A DNA stretch of 64,000 nucleotides, from assembly GCA_014529385.2 (NCBI GenBank), contig CM043964.1, positions 138,284,529 to 138,348,528 of the forward strand. Reading direction: 5' to 3'. Below are positions 34,136-45,126 of this stretch, piece by piece (position 1 is the first letter of the stretch; each line of letters starts with the position of its first letter). This stretch comes from Adiantum capillus-veneris (Eukaryota; Streptophyta; Polypodiopsida; Polypodiales; Pteridaceae). Both the position numbers and the translations under genes were made by a program. The notes beneath the pieces were generated by a model that saw only the letters and a list, made by a program, of their open reading frames with translations, was not told the origin of the DNA and searched no databases.

Positions 34136-35985
34136 CCTGGCACAGCCCGGTGGTGGATTTCCTTGAAATCCGACTTGGATCCACAATCCCTTGATCTGCA
34201 TATTCTGCACCATCAACATTACTCTCTACACTGGTTCAGCTTCATTCTGAGCCTCCACATCTGGCTCAGCCATACCCTGCTCTTCAACTACTGAGTCAGG
34301 TGCCACTATCCCAACAGATACAGTATCCACTGCTTCAAGCACTTCAACCTGCTGATCAACCTGCTACTTCATCTCTGCATCATCCTTCAAATCTTGACCT
34401 TCCTCAATAGGTTCCTCCAACTAAACATCAGCCATATCCCCTTGCAATTCTTTCATCTTGAAATCCTGAGCTATTTTGAACCACACGTCTCTGTCCTTTT
34501 TTACATCCTCTAACTCCTGCAGTAATTCACTCTCATGCTCACTTACAAATCCCCGCTTCATCATCTCATATGGATGCTTTATTGCTACAGCAAGTCTGTT
34601 CTTCATAGACTTCCAAACTTCCTGAACTGCTTGCAACAGTTGATCTTTCAAGACAGAAATTTCTCCCTCTGACATAAGCACTACATTGACATCCACATCC
34701 TCACCTTTTACTTGCTTCTCCAATTCTTGCAAAGGAATCAACCTCTAATGTAGCATTTGAACCTGAACCTGCAAATCAGCATTAATTTTTGATAAATGCT
34801 CCATGTCCTCATTCAATATGGCTTCTAACTTCATTGTCCAATCTCTGAACAGTCCCAAAGACATTTTTATTCTTGAAACTTCTCCATGATGCTTTTTCAT
34901 CATATCCTCCAACTCTTTCTGATGTACTTCCTAAATCTGACCCAGCTGCAAAGTCATAGCTTCCAACTCCATGTCCTTCTGCTTTACTTGCACTTTACCT
35001 ACTGCTGAATCTACAACCTGTTTAAGTTGCTCCTCCATTTGTACCTGCTGACCCAGCACAAATTCTTGCACCAACTTAAGCATCCTTATAGACTGTCAGC
35101 ATCTTCACATCTACCTTCAGCTTTAAAAGATGTACTTGGAGTAGCAAATGCAAAATCTAAAGCTTTAGAAACACCCTGCTCACCAGCACTTACTTTTCTC
35201 TTCTTGGACAAAGTTAATGTTTTGCCCAACCTTACTGGTGTTTGAACATCTGCAGGGACTTTTTGTGAGAAGAAAGATAACTCACCAAAGTCTTGGAAGA
35301 AATCTGGGCTAGCCACAGCTTCTCTAGCCTTCTCCTCTGTGTGACCAGCCTCCATCAAATCTTGAAACTGCTTTCTCTTTTCTGGTTCTCCATCAAAAAG
35401 CTTGTCTAGTTCATCAACCTGCTCTTTACTTTTGTTCTTCTAAAGTTCCAACTCAACAGCAGTAGTAGAGATATTTGGCACCACTGTTTCTCCTGCTTTC
35501 ACCATCCCAGCATACTTGAATAATGCAGCTAGGAATGGAGCCAATCTACTGCTGCACTGACGCTTCCTCTTATTTGGAGTAAACACCTCTGCATGAATTT
35601 TGTCATGGACCCAATGGGCCCAACTGAAAAAACCTCCCTGCTCTGCAAATGCCAATGGAGCATAATTTTATTTTGACATACAGTCAAATTTAGCCAGAAA
35701 ACAAACCCTCTCAAGTGCTTGCCAAGCACTCCTCCTGCCTTCCTTCATCACCTGTTCTCTGTTGAAACCCTTATCAACATTGCTTCTAATACCATGCTCA
35801 CTTGATAGCTCTGCTTGCTGACTCTGAAAACTTTGTAATTCAACTGCCTCACACAAAGCAGCTTCTACCACTTTTGGTGTCAACCAGTCAAGATGAGGTG
35901 GTTTACCTTGAAATTTCTTCAACCTGAATCCATTAACTGGTCAGTCTGGTTCCAAATACATCAGCAACTCTAAATGTGAATTGGC
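34136..35985 (-). pseudogene. C-terminal extension of gypsy integrase with coiled coil
   Basis: The integrase frame does not end cleanly. After a stop at 35986 and the VNGFRLKKF motif that usually closes plant gypsy integrases, the same frame runs on through KPPHLDWLTPK, FFSWAHWVHDK and KKRKVSAGEQG to about 35086, with one TAA and one TAG on the way. After one frameshift there follow about 200 residues rich in Glu, Gln, Leu and Lys with heptad spacing (LKQVVDSAVGKVQVKQKDME, LLQELEDVKKDRDVWFK) and then an acidic tail reaching almost to the LTR. All stops in the second half are TAG, each restorable by CAG. Extra ORFs after integrase are known in some Tat-lineage elements. Here it appears fused, and I recognise no domain other than the coiled coil. 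Confidence 0.7.
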
Positions 35986-36738
35986 CTAATCTTCAACAAT
36001 CTGGTAAGGACCCTTATACCTCAAAGTCAATTTCCCTGGGAATGGACCAAGCCTAGAATTATACAGCATCACCCAATCTCCCACTTTGAACAGTTTGAAC
36101 TTGATATTCATAGCTACCCAGGCTTGTCTTCTCCTCTGGATGATCTCAGTGATGTAAGAACTCACCAGCCTATCCTCTTCTAGCTGCATCAAATACTTAC
36201 ATATGTGCTTTACTGACGATGCAGGAAACATTTTCTCAGTAGATACTCTCAAGCTAGGTACCACAAATTCCATAGGTACTACAGCCTCCAACCCATAGAC
36301 CAACTTGAAAGGTGTCATCCCTATGGTGACTTTGAAAGCAGTTCTGAATGACCACAGAGTTGAATCCAACTTCAGGTCCCAATCCTTATGATCATCGTGT
36401 ACAATCTTTTTCAGAATTTTAACCAGAATTTTGTTGCTACTTTCTGCCTGTCCATTGGCCTGGGGATGATATGGGGTAGACTTCTTGTGTAATATCATAT
36501 GAGTTTTAGTCAGCTCCTGTATGACCTCGTTCAAAAAATGTGTCCCCCTATCACTCACCAACTCAACTGGACACCCAAATCTTGTCATAATGTTATGATA
36601 CAAAAACTTTGCAACATTGGCTGCTTTATTATCCTTTAGTGCCACAGCTTCCACCCACTTAGTACAATAATATGTAGCAACCAAAGTGTACATGTTCCCC
36701 CTAGAGCTAGTGGGCTTCACTGGTCCTACAAAGTCCAT
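35986..36738 (-). pseudogene. gypsy integrase catalytic core and C-terminus
   Basis: An rve-type integrase core, which inserts element cDNA into the genome. The three acidic residues are present: Asp in MDFVGP, Asp in SDRGTHF and Glu in NGQAESSN. The C-terminal part has VGDWVMLYNSRLGPFPGK and YKGPYQIVED, the GPF/Y-type module. ATYYCTKW replaces the usual ATDYxTKW. The frame ends with TAG but continues beyond it as the extension described separately. The N-terminal zinc domain is in another frame (36726-37199). Confidence 0.88.
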
Positions 36739-37199
36739 ACCCCATTTTGAAAAGGTTCCAGGGGTAGAATAGGATGATCTGACATCCTGTCCCTATTGTC
36801 TGGCTGACCAAGCTTCTGACACACGACACATCTTTTGGCATACTCATGTGCATCTTTTAACAAAGTAGGCCACCACAAACCTGCCAGGAAAATTTTCTTT
36901 CTTGTAATGTCTCCTGAAAAATGTCCACCAGCTTGTCCATAATGAGCTTCCTGTAGAACTGCTGACTGTTCAAATTCTGGAACACACCTTCTTATCACTT
37001 GATCAATACCCTTCTTGTATAATGCTCCTACAATCACCAAAAATGGTCTGCTTTTCAATGAAATTTTTTTCCTTTGATCGGGTGAAAACCCTCCTAGCAT
37101 AACCCCATCAGCTAGGTACACCAACATTTGATCATCCCAAGAATCTGGAACTTCCTGTTGAATTGAAAATAAACCTGCATCAAGGAACTGATCATCCAC
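36726..37199 (-). pseudogene. gypsy integrase N-terminal zinc-binding domain
   Basis: A HHCC-type integrase zinc domain: H in LQEAHYGQAGGHFSG, then WWPTLLKDAHEYAKRCVVCQ with the two Cys. The segment before it (DDQFLDAGLF to LVIVGALYKK) is the usual linker between RNase H and integrase. The frame runs into sequence that should read MDFVGP in the next frame, so one frameshift lies near 36735. Confidence 0.85.
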
Positions 37200-37843
37200 A
37201 CATGTTGGAGATTCCGTGTTTCCACTCTGCTCAAATAATCTACCACAGCATGCTCTTTCCCAGGAGTATGAATAATCACAAACTCAAATTCCTGCAAAAG
37301 CAACATCCACCTTGCTAATCTCCCTGTAAGCATGGTCTTCTTAACCAAGTACAACAAATCTTGGTGATCAACATGAAACATAACCCTGTTACTGAGTAAG
37401 TAATTCCTGAACTTATTCCATGAATAAACCATGCCCAAAGCCTCTCTCTCAGTCACAGTATAATTATTTTCTGATGGGGTCAACATCCTACTTGCATAAT
37501 ACAATGGTCTATACCATCCCCTAACCTTTTCCTGCATCAACACAACTCCAATTGCAATATCTGATGCATCAACAAAAACATGAAAAGGCAATGTCCAATC
37601 AGGAGGCTGCAGTATTGGTGCTACTGATAACATTTCTTTAACATCTGAAAGGTTGTCTCCTATGGTTCATCCCATTTGAAGGAAACATCTTTCTTTGTAA
37701 GATGAGTCAAAGGTACACATATATTAGCCAAATATCTAATATACCTTGAGTGCCACTTCACTGGCCCACAAAGTTTCTCAGCTCCTTCACATTCTGAGGT
37801 GATTTGACTGCCTGAATTGCTTCAACTTTTTGGCATCAATGGC
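37112..37843 (-). pseudogene. gypsy RNase H and end of RT
   Basis: RNase H of the gypsy RT_RNaseH type: VFVDASDIAIGVVLMQ, PLYYASRMLTPSENNYTVTE, ALGMVYSWNKFRNYLL and FHVDHQDLLYLVKK. Its job is to degrade the RNA strand during reverse transcription. Upstream of 37633 the RT thumb (AIQAVKSPQNVKELRNFVGQ) is readable with stops up to the nested insertion at 37843. The rest of the RT continues above 43254. Confidence 0.88.
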
Positions 37844-37985
37844 TGTCAGGACAATGGTAGGACCAGTCCAAGCCAAGGGCCAGGACGAACATGCAGTCAA
37901 GGGGGTCCCTATATTTAGAAGGCCAAGGGCCTATATTGGGCATGGCTGGGTGGTGATGAGCATGTTCAATTCCCATGTCCTTTCA
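37844..37985 (+). repeat. 5' LTR of nested element
   Basis: 142 bp, TG...CA, containing GGGGGTCCCTATATTTAG as a possible TATA region (CTATATTTA). Preceded by target duplication ATGGC. Confidence 0.92.
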
Positions 37986-37986
37986 C

Positions 37987-37998
37987 TGGTATCAGAGC
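37987..37998 (+). promoter_or_regulatory. primer-binding site, tRNA-Met type
   Basis: TGGTATCAGAGC one base after the LTR. It is the same primer type used by the copia element at 54866. Confidence 0.9.
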
Positions 37999-38194
37999 AA
38001 GGTGGAGAGGAGGAAAGAGGATGGAGTCATGGCGGGAGAAGATGGATTTCTCAAGAGTACCTAGGCATGGTTTTCTCTCTCTCTCTCTCCCTCTCTCCCG
38101 GAATCTCCTTCTCTCTTTCTCTGAGGTCGTGGACAAACCCTGTGACAAGAGAGGTGCAAGCTGTTGTGGGCAGCCACCCTAAGCAGGAGATGGA

Positions 38195-38297
38195 GGAGAT
38201 CTCGACTGCCGCGAGCATGGCCCCTTGAGTAGGAGAAGAAATTTGTGCAACCCGCGTGGGAGGGTCCACTAACACGGGAAGGGCCGGCAGTCGACCT
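38195..38297 (+). repeat. 103-bp direct repeat, copy 1, inside nested element
   Basis: Starts GGAGATCTCGACTGCCGCG, ends GGCAGTCGACCT. Copy 2 at 39229-39331 differs at three positions only. The two are 1034 bp apart. Confidence 0.9.
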
Positions 38298-41200
38298 GCA
38301 CCAAATTCGGCCAGAACGGGGTCGTTGGGAGCGCGCCAGCATGGGGAGCAGCTTTTGTCACAACGGCGCCTTGAAAGGAGCAACCTCTTGCGCTACATCT
38401 CTTGCATGGTCTGCGCGCAGGCGGCCGCCTCTACCATCACCTACAACAGGTTAAAATTTCCCTTTTATTGTTTTTTTTTAACCCCCTAAATTTTGCATGG
38501 CAGGGTTCCCATAGGCAACAGTGCACCTTCCCTCGCATGCATGGCCAAAAATGGCATGCACAGGTTATCAGATATTTTCAAGGCATTACATGCATGGCAT
38601 GTTGCTTGCACAAGCAAGGCAGGTTTAGCTACATAGCCTGCAAGGAGGGCATGTCTGCACGTCACATGCAACGGCATTGGCAAAATAATTGCCTTTCAGT
38701 ACGCATGATGGTATTCACTTCAAAGGTGGGATCTCGTAATTATGTTGAGGCCATGTCAACCTTAGTAAAATTTAAAAAAACAAAAACTAAAAAAAAAATC
38801 TTCATCGAGTACGGCAAGGTGCCGCATCTTGGCACGATTATGACACATATTCGACAAGTCGCTGATTTTTATACTCACAAAATTTGAATGAACACCCTGC
38901 ATGACAAGGTCAAGGATTCAAGGATTTTTGACAGAATTCGATACATCTCAAAGGATGTTTGGTATATGGGTGATGCGTCATGGTGCATCCAATAGTATGT
39001 AGAGAGGAGGCACATTGGAAACTCTGACACATTTCCAGGTACGCATGTTTCACTTTGCACTTTACTTTCAAATTGGCTATGTCATCATTTGCCTTTTGCT
39101 GGGTTTGTGATTGCAAACTTATGCCATGATGGCCGTCCAAGGGGTAAGTTGGATTTTATCAAGCAAGGCTTAATTGTCAGCAAAGCACGGCTAGTACTAA
39201 CTTCCGTCACTTCCATTCATCGGCATGGGGAGATCTCGACTGCCGCGGGCATGGCCCCTTGAGTAGGAGAAGAAATTTGTGCAACCCGCATGGGAGGGGC
39301 CACTAACACGGGAAGGGCCGGCAGTCGACCTACCGCCCTCATCTGCAGCACGGCCCGTCAGCGCTTCACTTTGATGCAAAAGCACATTGCTGTTTGACTT
39401 GATGAAGAGTGCAAAGTGCTTGGCATGGCTAACTAATTGTCACCACTTCTATAAGCCGGCAAAGGATGCTTGCCACACAGCACTAGCCAATTTTGATTGA
39501 AATTGCTCGACAGGGTCGATTTTGCTTTACTGCTATGACATCTGTCTGTTAGCAGGAGTCTCCGTTAGCTAAGAGCACAGAAACTCCATAACTACTTATG
39601 TGAAGCAAGGCTTCAATTCCAGCATCTGGCATTGACATTTACAGTGTTTGGAATATGCTATTCGCATACGAACTTAGGAACATTTGTCAATATGCCTGCA
39701 AGTTACTTTTCATTACATGCTAGACCAGCGTAAATGATACCTGAGGGTGTATATGATATACCTGACAAGGGGTTACATCCGAATGACCAGGTTAGACAAT
39801 TCTCAGTTTTTCTTGTTTTTTCCCTGTTTACACTTCGCTTGGCAATTACTGTCATTATGCAAAGCAAAGTGCTTTGGCATTTTTTTTCTGAAGCAAGACC
39901 TCTCCCTTGTGCCAAGATACTGCCCAATGACTTGGCATCACGGGCAGTGGCACACAAGTTTGGGGAACTACCAAAATATGAATATCAGCTCACAGAATCC
40001 CTACCAATCTAAACTATGCAAGGCACTTATGGTTTGGGTTCTCACGGTTGAGGCCATCACTCTCCGCAAGGGCTTGCAATTCTGTATGCAAGGCATGCTA
40101 ATGAGCTGAATTCAATAGTACCGCTTCATGCATTACGCTTCCGCTATCATACTCGCAACTCTTTCAAGGACAGACTAAGTAATGGATTGTTTACTATGAT
40201 TGTTGGTTGCCAAGACTAAGTTGTCCTCATACAATCACGACCCCTGCAGAGTAGGGGGGTCGGAAGGAGTTTTTGTTTTTTTGTTACCTCTTTCGATGAG
40301 AGCGTCATACCAGTAAACTATGGAATGCTTATATGATAAGTTGCAATTTAGGCATAAGATGCGTACGAGCACATAGCTTGGGTACACACTCTAAAACCTT
40401 AAGGAAAGTTCCTATGCCCAACATGCTCTTGTTCTCTTTCTCTCTCTCTTTACGGGAATAATAAAAATCTTCTAAGAAGCTTTTGATACATGTTTTGTTT
40501 GGGAGTTAACATGAGCCAAGATGCTCTAACTCTCAGCTAGAAATTGGCCAAGATGCCATTCACATTAGTTTTCATCAGTTTATCGATTGAACACTAATTG
40601 CCGTAAGAGCTAGGAGCCACATACAAGCTAGCTAAGAGCCATTGTCAGATTTTGGGTAGGACCCAACTATTGGCATTCCTTGGGTGATTGCTCTTACGAT
40701 CGAACAGATTTTCCCAGTGGAGTACACATCAAACATATCGACATCAATGGACAAGCAAGAGTCTTGTTATTTCAAAGGATTCGGGTGTCATTTTTGTACT
40801 ACATGTTTCTAGTGCGATTGAGTTTTTGATACTCTTACACTTACATCAGCTGATCTATACCATGGAGTCCAGAGGCAGCAAATGGTTGAGACAGCATGGC
40901 TATTGACACGACCTAGGCATCTTACTTGTGTGGATTTCTTGCTCTCTCTATAGCACTACAAAGTGTCTATGGACATACACTTTTGGGGTAAGACTCGGCG
41001 GGTGATGCTACATCACCCCATAGGCATTACGGATCACAGTTTGATCTGCATTGAGGATCACAGTTGATCTCTCCCAGTTATATTTTCAAGGAAAGAATTT
41101 TGCAATCTACCATACGCGATAGCGGACGGACACACTTTTCAAGTTGATTCCAATCATTCTGTACACGGTTGACTATGTTGGTTACCATAATCTGCTAGTT

Positions 41201-43106
41201 GAGCAGTTTCTACAAAGAGCCTTACCAAGGGGTTTGACTATGTAGATTCTAATTCAAGGGCTTGGATTGCAAAGGCAACACCCAGGGTTCCCAATGCAAT
41301 GTTTTTTGTTTTTTTAGGTAGGGGACGTGTTCCTCTCCATTTGAATACAGGTAAGTGTACCTTCCGTTCAAATCTTCAGATACGCATCTATTGATTTGGT
41401 GCTTTTCCATTTTTAGTATGCTTTGCTTGGTTTTTCAAGACGCCTAAGTACGCTTGAATGTTACAGAGCCATGCCAAGGGCATGTCGGCACAAAATATTT
41501 TGGGCCAAGAATCCAATCTATCTTTCTATCTTATGTTGTTGCGAACCTACTTGTAGGGTTCAATTTGGCACATGTTGTCACATGGATACAACATGGTCTA
41601 GGAACTCAAGGACTTTGGTTTAGCCAGTGTGGAGCAATGAATGAGGGCCCCTCTCACTCCGGTGTAGAGTGTTTGCAGTTACCTCCACACACAAGTACAT
41701 CTTGTACTTGAAGGATGTTCCTTTTTACACATCCTTACATGAGACATATTCCACATGTGGAGAATATGAGTCTCTGGACTAACACTGGCGCCATTATTTC
41801 TTTCAATTATGTGTCATAACAAAGTCTCTAGGTGCTGGTCACGTATGTTTTCTAGACCATTTTTTAGCACGATGTATCATGAGCAATTTCGTGGCCAGAA
41901 ATTGTCGGATACTCAGAATGACTTGTTAAGGTACAAGTATTGCTAAACAACATTACACATGGTTGTTTATACAAATAGCAAGGCTATAAGTTGTTAATGA
42001 AAAGTTTCATTGTTTGTACCTAGAATTGATCAATGTTTCACCTTCTATTATGGTTCAGACGTTTAAGAAAAGCTTGCAAAAGATTGCAAATGAAAGTACT
42101 TAGTTTCTTTTCAGAACTATTTACATTCTTTTTAATGTGTGCTAGGCGCATCACATTTTCCATAAGTATTGGCAAGAATCACCATGGATATACAGGTTCG
42201 GATTTGTTTTTTGCAAAATGCATGCACACTAGGTGTTATGGGCCCTAGTGTTTAGCAAAGGCTGATTTGGAATGGCATGCATATTCCTCAAGTTATTGCT
42301 TATAAAGCATTTTGCACTCTAAGTGCAGTAACTCTATGAGATTACTCTTGGGTCTATTGATCCCCAATAGAGGTCATGGCTCGGTTTGGGGGTTTGTGCA
42401 TTTCTCAAGTTAACCATGAGGGTTATTCCGAACATTGTTGATTCCTCAACAATGTTATACGCTACTGTGACTCGTTTACTAGTCGTCTGGGAAGACTGTC
42501 TGTAAACCGTGGGGGAAACACACCTCAGTACTGTCAGTATCCAAGGGGATTGACAGATTACAAAGTGTAATCTTGGGCTACAGAATATGCAAAGTGCGTA
42601 CATTAGCACCAACGCAATCAAATTCATAAGCATTTATTGCTCTTTTTGGAGTTTACGCATGTTGCGACTAGGTAGTCTCTTCATGTATAACTCAGAACCT
42701 TGAACACTCGTTCGGGTGGGGTTGTTTACTGATGATGAAAATTGGGACCAAGTCAATGACTTAAAATTGGCTGATGAGTTATGTCAGCAAGTTACTTTCA
42801 TGGAAAGTGACAAGAGGTACATCTTTGTTGTGATAAACTTGTTTACCACGCTCATGAGCGTTCTAAATGGAGTCTACACACTATGTTTGGATAGGAACCG
42901 GTACCATCAGATGGTTACAAATGGACAACAATGTAGAAAATCAAGATGTTACTCTTGGTTTCATTGAACCTCCTACTGAACCGGGTTCCGCTCAAATGAA
43001 CCGCTGGATCCATGTGGGATGTTACGGTAGAAAACATTAGTGTTCTTATGAAGATACCATCACTTGTGTTTTCGTGGATGAAAACGCTTCTCCAAGGGAG
43101 AAGTAA
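38298..43106 (+). other. non-coding interior of nested element
   Basis: Open frames are short (longest 161 codons, 38402-38887) and lack motifs. Phrases such as CAACAGGTTAAAATTTCCC...GCATGGCAG and TTCCAGGTACGCATG look like splice sites, so captured host-gene fragments are possible, but I cannot name any. The second 103-bp repeat lies at 39229-39331. Confidence 0.6.
39229..39331 (+). repeat. 103-bp direct repeat, copy 2
   Basis: Near-identical to 38195-38297. The sequence after it diverges completely from that after copy 1. Confidence 0.9.
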
Positions 43107-43248
43107 TGTCAGGACAATGGTAGGACTAGTCCGGGCCAAGGGCCAGGACGGACATGCCGTCAAGGGGGTCCCTATATTTAGAAGGCCAAGGGTCTATATA
43201 GGGCATGGCTGGGTGGTGATGAGCATGTTCAGTTTCCATGTCCTTTCA
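43107..43248 (+). repeat. 3' LTR of nested element
   Basis: 142 bp, same ends as the left copy, followed by target duplication ATGGC (43249-43253). Confidence 0.92.
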
Positions 43249-43253
43249 ATGGC

Positions 43254-44100
43254 CATCCCATCAGCAGATACTACATGTCCCAATAAAATACCACTCCTGA
43301 CTGCAAGTACACTTTTATATGGATTCAAGGCCATGTGAAACAGTCTGCATCTTTCCAAACATAACTTCAAGTGAACCAAATGTTGATCCTTCTTTCCAAA
43401 TACTGAAAAGTCATTTACAAAAACCCTCATAAAATCTTGAAGATAAGGTTCAAATGTCTTATGAGCCACAAAGTTGAAGGAAGGTGGATCATTCTTCAAA
43501 CCAAAACTCATCACTATATACGCAAATGCTCCCCACTCACTGATGAAGGCTGTCTTGTGTTGGTCTTCTAGAGCTACCTTGATCTGATTGTAACCTGAAA
43601 AACCATCAACAAAGCTATACATCTCATGTCCAGCATAGCATCACAAAACGGCATAGGGAATGGAATCGTCATAGTTGCAGCATTTAACTTCCTGTAATCC
43701 ACACACACCATCAACTTCCCATTCTTCTTTGGCACAACAATAATTGGTGACAACCATGACACTTCATTAACTGGCTTGATGAATCCTACTGCCAATAACT
43801 TATCTATTTCCTGCTTTACTTGCTTTGCAAAATTGGGGTTCATTCTGTATCTCTGTTGTATGATTGGTTTAGCATCCTCTCTGAGATTAATGTGATGTTG
43901 ATGTAGTTCAGGATCAATCCCCTTTATCTGTGAGTAATCCCAAGCAAATACATCTTTATACTCCTGCAACAGCTGAATCAAACCTTTCAAAAATTCACCT
44001 TCAGCATGGATGTTGATTCTGACCATCCTGGGATCTTCTTCAGTTCCCAAATTAAACTCTTTGACTTCATCCTCTTTTACCCTGGTGGAGGTACCAAATC
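43254..44100 (-). pseudogene. gypsy reverse transcriptase, N-terminal part
   Basis: The RT fingers and palm: WLSPIIVVPKKNGKLMVCVD, YRKLNAATMTIPFPMPF and, in the next frame, FVDGFSGYNQIKVALEDQHK and FGLKNDPPSF. The active-site motif reads FVNDFSVFG, where canonical gypsy RT has YVDD, so the first catalytic Asp is Asn. The frame ends at the nested insertion just after GHVVSADGMAI. At least two frameshifts (near 43600 and 44100) separate it from protease. Confidence 0.9.
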
Positions 44101-44280
44101 TTTTATCATAGATTTTTATGTCATTACTCTTGCTTCCTTCTCCTCTTGATCAATCTGCTCTTTCTGCAGAACCTCTAAATTTTGATCCATCATCTGCAAC
44201 ACTTCCGATCCAGCAATCTCCTAGCCTGGAACTATTTCTATTGCATCTTCACCCTGATCTTCATCCTTCTGTATTATCCC

Positions 44281-45120
44281 TTATACATCAACCTCAAAGA
44301 GAGGCACAATAGTGGGATTAGCTCTCAAAAATTCCTCCTCTTCATCATCTTCCACTGCATCTGCCAAGTTTATGGTCTGAGCACATAATGGTTTAGTCTT
44401 TGGAGGGATTTGTTTTCTTCCCTGCATTGATATGGTTACTGACTGCTTCCCCTTTTTCATCATGACAACATTTTCTCCCCAATCCTGCTTAACTCTAGCT
44501 TGTCTAAACCAGGGTCTTCCCAACAACATCTTGTAGGAAGAATCTGAATCCTTCATTCTAAGTACCACAAAGTTCACAAAGAACACCATACCTGCAATTT
44601 CAATTGCTTGCTGCTTGAGAATGCCTAAAGGCTGGACTCTCCTCTGGTCTGCCATCTTCACTTGAAATGGTGCTGGAGCTAATGTTCCTCCTAACTTCAG
44701 TCTTCTATAAACCTCCTCAGGAAGTATATTCACCCATGATCCTCCATCCAAAAGCACTTCTTTGAATAGCATGCCTTGAAACATTACTGCCACAATAGGT
44801 ACTACAAAATCTACATCTGCTGGATCAATCTGCTGCAGCATTACTTCAGGATATTGGTTTGCCAACACTTGGTCTTGCTGACCCTGAAGCTTCTTCAACA
44901 ATTTCTCCTTAAAGGATGGAACTATACATAATAATTGATCCAATGACAATTGCAAGGGAGAGTTCACAAGCACCTCAAACCAATCTTTGTCTTCTTTTGT
45001 TGGCATCAAACTTGGCTTGTCAAGCTTATGCTGCGTCTTGGATACCTCCAACTCTTCATTCTTCTCTTCTGCATACTGAACCTGCTCTTTCTGCACTTTT
45101 TCATGAACCTTATCCCTCAC
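44281..45120 (-). pseudogene. gypsy aspartic protease with flanking linker
   Basis: Retropepsin that would cleave the polyprotein. The active site is VLLDGGSWVNIL (Asp-Gly-Gly-Ser, as in several plant gypsy groups), followed by the ending MLLGRPWFRQA. About 100 residues of charged linker precede it (KEDKDWFEVLVNSPLQLSLD). The frame is the same as gag above it, separated by a TAG at 45127-45129. It ends in TAA at 44281, after which an acidic linker continues toward the RT. Confidence 0.88.
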
Positions 45121-45126
45121 ATATTT

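Larger units (their letters stand above)
37844..43248 (+). mobile_element. nested non-coding LTR element (LARD-like, 142-bp LTRs)
   Basis: Two direct repeats of exactly 142 bp (37844-37985 and 43107-43248) begin TGTCAGGAC and end CCTTTCA. They are flanked by the 5-bp duplication ATGGC (37839-37843 and 43249-43253). Directly after the left repeat comes TGGTATCAGAGC (37987-37998), a tRNA-Met-type primer site. Before the right repeat is a purine run AAGGGAGAAG (43094-43103). These four signs define a real LTR element that entered the RT of the host gypsy. The 5.1-kb interior has no gag or pol motif in any frame, so it must depend on another element. Large size without genes fits the LARD class, but the LTRs are as short as in TRIM elements. 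By hand, 9 of 142 LTR positions differ (6%). Confidence 0.9.

Noticed and set aside
38402-38887. 161-codon frame in the nested non-coding element
   Set aside because: No similarity to gag, pol or any family I know; length is compatible with chance in 5 kb.
42033-43000. Possible exons in the nested element
   Set aside because: Frames are short (70-80 codons), without shared phase or recognisable protein; splice-like words alone are too common.
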